Shown one piece after another: positions 5,146-5,705 of a stretch of 5,705 bases of DNA. The DNA is taken from assembly GCA_964514665.1 (NCBI GenBank), contig CAZESH010000282.1, positions 1 to 5,705 on the forward strand, written 5' to 3'. Origin of the DNA: CAZESH01 sp964514665. GTDB lineage: Bacteria; Bacillota; Bacilli; Paenibacillales; KCTC-25726. Both the position numbers and the translations under genes were made by a program. Numbering within the stretch: position 1 is the stretch's first letter; each line of letters starts with the position of its first letter. The notes beneath the pieces are model-generated. The model was not told the origin of the DNA. It ran no database searches and saw only the letters and a list, made by a program, of their open reading frames with translations.

Positions 5146-5385
5146 ATGGCCATGTACACACGAGTGGATAAGGAAACCTGCATCTCCTGCGGAGCTTGCG
5201 GGGCGGCGGCTCCCGACATTTTCGGCTACGACGGCGAAGGTTTGGCGGAAAATATTGTGAGTGGAGATGGGAATCGTGGAATCGTGGAAATTCCCGGCGA
5301 ACTGCTGGATGAACTTGATGACGCCTATACCGGATGTCCTACCGTTTCGATCCTGATTTCGCAAAAAGCTTTTGCCGACAAATGA
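5146..5385 (+). CDS. [4Fe-4S] ferredoxin, Bacillus type
   Basis: A 79-residue monocluster ferredoxin, a cytosolic low-potential electron carrier. Cluster ligands are visible as CISCGACGAAAPDIF (C-x2-C-x2-C) and the distant Cys of YTGCPTVSI. The layout, including DIFGYDGEGLA and GIVEIPGELLDELDDAYTGCP, follows Bacillus Fer. The start at 5146 gives MAMYTRVDKETC, matching the usual MAKYT-VDK-TC beginning, with AGGGG (5132-5136) 9 nt upstream. The ATG at 5137 directly abuts that RBS and is unlikely; ATG 5152 is a lesser alternative. It lies 39 nt after the CGCGG gene with no terminator between, so it is probably co-transcribed from the Fnr-type promoter. Likely partners are Fe-S or radical SAM enzymes; none is identified here. 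Confidence 0.92.
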   Translation: MAMYTRVDKETCISCGACGAAAPDIFGYDGEGLAENIVSGDGNRGIVEIPGELLDELDDAYTGCPTVSILISQKAFADK

Positions 5386-5404
5386 CTTGCAATTTCTTGG
5401 ACAA

Positions 5405-5440
5405 AAAGAGGGAACAGAGGCGATTGCTTCCGTTCCCTTT
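5405..5440. terminator. Bidirectional terminator between ferredoxin and DUF2249 genes
   Basis: GGGAAC (5410-5415) pairs with GTTCCC (5432-5437), and GAGGC pairs with GCTTC near the loop; AAAGA/TTT flanks extend the stem. On the minus strand a TCTTTTT-like U-tract follows (from the A-run at 5403-5407), and on the plus strand TTTATGATTTTTAG follows. It serves the convergent ends of the ferredoxin gene and the DUF2249 gene at 5448. Confidence 0.85.
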
Positions 5441-5447
5441 ATGATTT

Positions 5448-5681
5448 TTAGTTTTTGCCGATTTTAATGCGAAAAACCTCGGGCCCCTGCTCCAAATATT
5501 CCCAAGTAAATTGTTCGGGCCACATTGACTCGAATTGAAAGCGAAGCGGACGAGGATCATGATCGTTTATTAAAAGCAGGAATTCACCGTCTTTAATTTG
5601 GCTGAAGGTTTCAAAAATAACTTTGTGCTTCATGTGAGGCGGGTATTCTGTAACATTGATGGCTGCTGCAAAATCACTCAT
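5448..5681 (-). CDS. DUF2249 domain protein, DHDPRPL subtype (77 aa)
   Basis: The 77-residue protein is one DUF2249 domain of the best-known subtype: PPHMKHKVIFETFSQI (about residues 14-29), the signature INDHDPRPLRFQFES (38-52) and FTWEYLEQGPEVFRIKIG (58-75). Members are often found near denitrification, Fnr and hemerythrin-like genes, and some resemble TusA-like sulfur or metal handling proteins, but no reaction is established. The N-terminal strand (AAAINVTEYP) lacks the usual LDVR, a divergence from both other DUF2249 proteins here, so it is not a recent copy of them. AAGGAG lies 8 nt before the ATG at 5681. Its promoter is outside the window, and it converges on the ferredoxin gene across a shared terminator. 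Confidence 0.88.
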   Translation of the reverse strand: MSDFAAAINVTEYPPHMKHKVIFETFSQIKDGEFLLLINDHDPRPLRFQFESMWPEQFTWEYLEQGPEVFRIKIGKN

Positions 5682-5705
5682 GGAATCGTCTCCTTTTATT
5701 TTATG

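Noticed and set aside
4837..5364. Long minus-strand ORF opposite the CGCGG and ferredoxin genes
   Set aside because: No RBS or recognisable domain; it is the shadow of two plus-strand genes with clear motifs and RBSs.
5137..5385. ATG at 5137 as ferredoxin start
   Set aside because: The RBS AGGGG touches this codon, leaving no spacing; the start at 5146 fits both spacing and the family N-terminus.

Overview
The window looks like chromosomal DNA of a low-to-mid-GC Gram-positive bacterium, most likely Paenibacillaceae or a close relative. Pointers are the GH1 beta-glucosidase that reads like Paenibacillus polymyxa BglA from memory, the Bacillus-type single [4Fe-4S] ferredoxin, strong GGAGG ribosome binding sites, rho-independent terminators and a Bacillus-type Fnr operator (TGTGA-N6-TCACA). 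No database search was possible, so every family name rests on motifs read by eye.

Layout. (1) 3-1157 (+): 3' part of a GH1 beta-glucosidase, closed by a good terminator; it is probably unrelated to the rest. (2) 1158-1613: a gene-poor stretch with a near-perfect Fnr/Anr-type box, a matching -10, a strong RBS with a TTG start, a small reading frame that appears frameshifted, a second tiny ORF and a strong hairpin. (3) 1614-1925 (-): a MIP18/DUF59 (SufT-like) iron-sulfur assembly factor. (4) 1955-2160: a 206-bp non-coding near-palindrome. (5) 2162-4677 (-): an apparent operon read right to left: two-domain DUF2249 protein, a Crp/Fnr regulator split by an internal deletion, a one-domain DUF2249 protein and a 12-TM protein of the NnrS/heme-copper-oxidase-subunit-I-like type. 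(6) 4678-4815: a compact divergent control region with one perfect Fnr-type palindrome placed about 41 bp upstream of both predicted transcription starts. (7) 4816-5385 (+): a 96-aa CGCGG-family protein (putative radical-SAM-modified RiPP precursor) followed by a [4Fe-4S] ferredoxin. (8) 5448-5681 (-): a third DUF2249 protein, converging on the ferredoxin gene across a shared terminator.

How it may work together (inference). The divergent cluster looks like an oxygen- or nitrosative-stress-responsive module: an Fnr-type switch, four DUF2249 domains (TusA-like fold), a haem/NO-associated type membrane protein, an Fe-S assembly factor, a low-potential electron donor and a cysteine-rich putative RiPP. 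No radical SAM maturase is in the window. The local Fnr gene appears broken: the effector-domain end and dimerisation helix are missing, although its recognition helix and the operator are intact. Control may therefore come from another Crp/Fnr protein in the genome.
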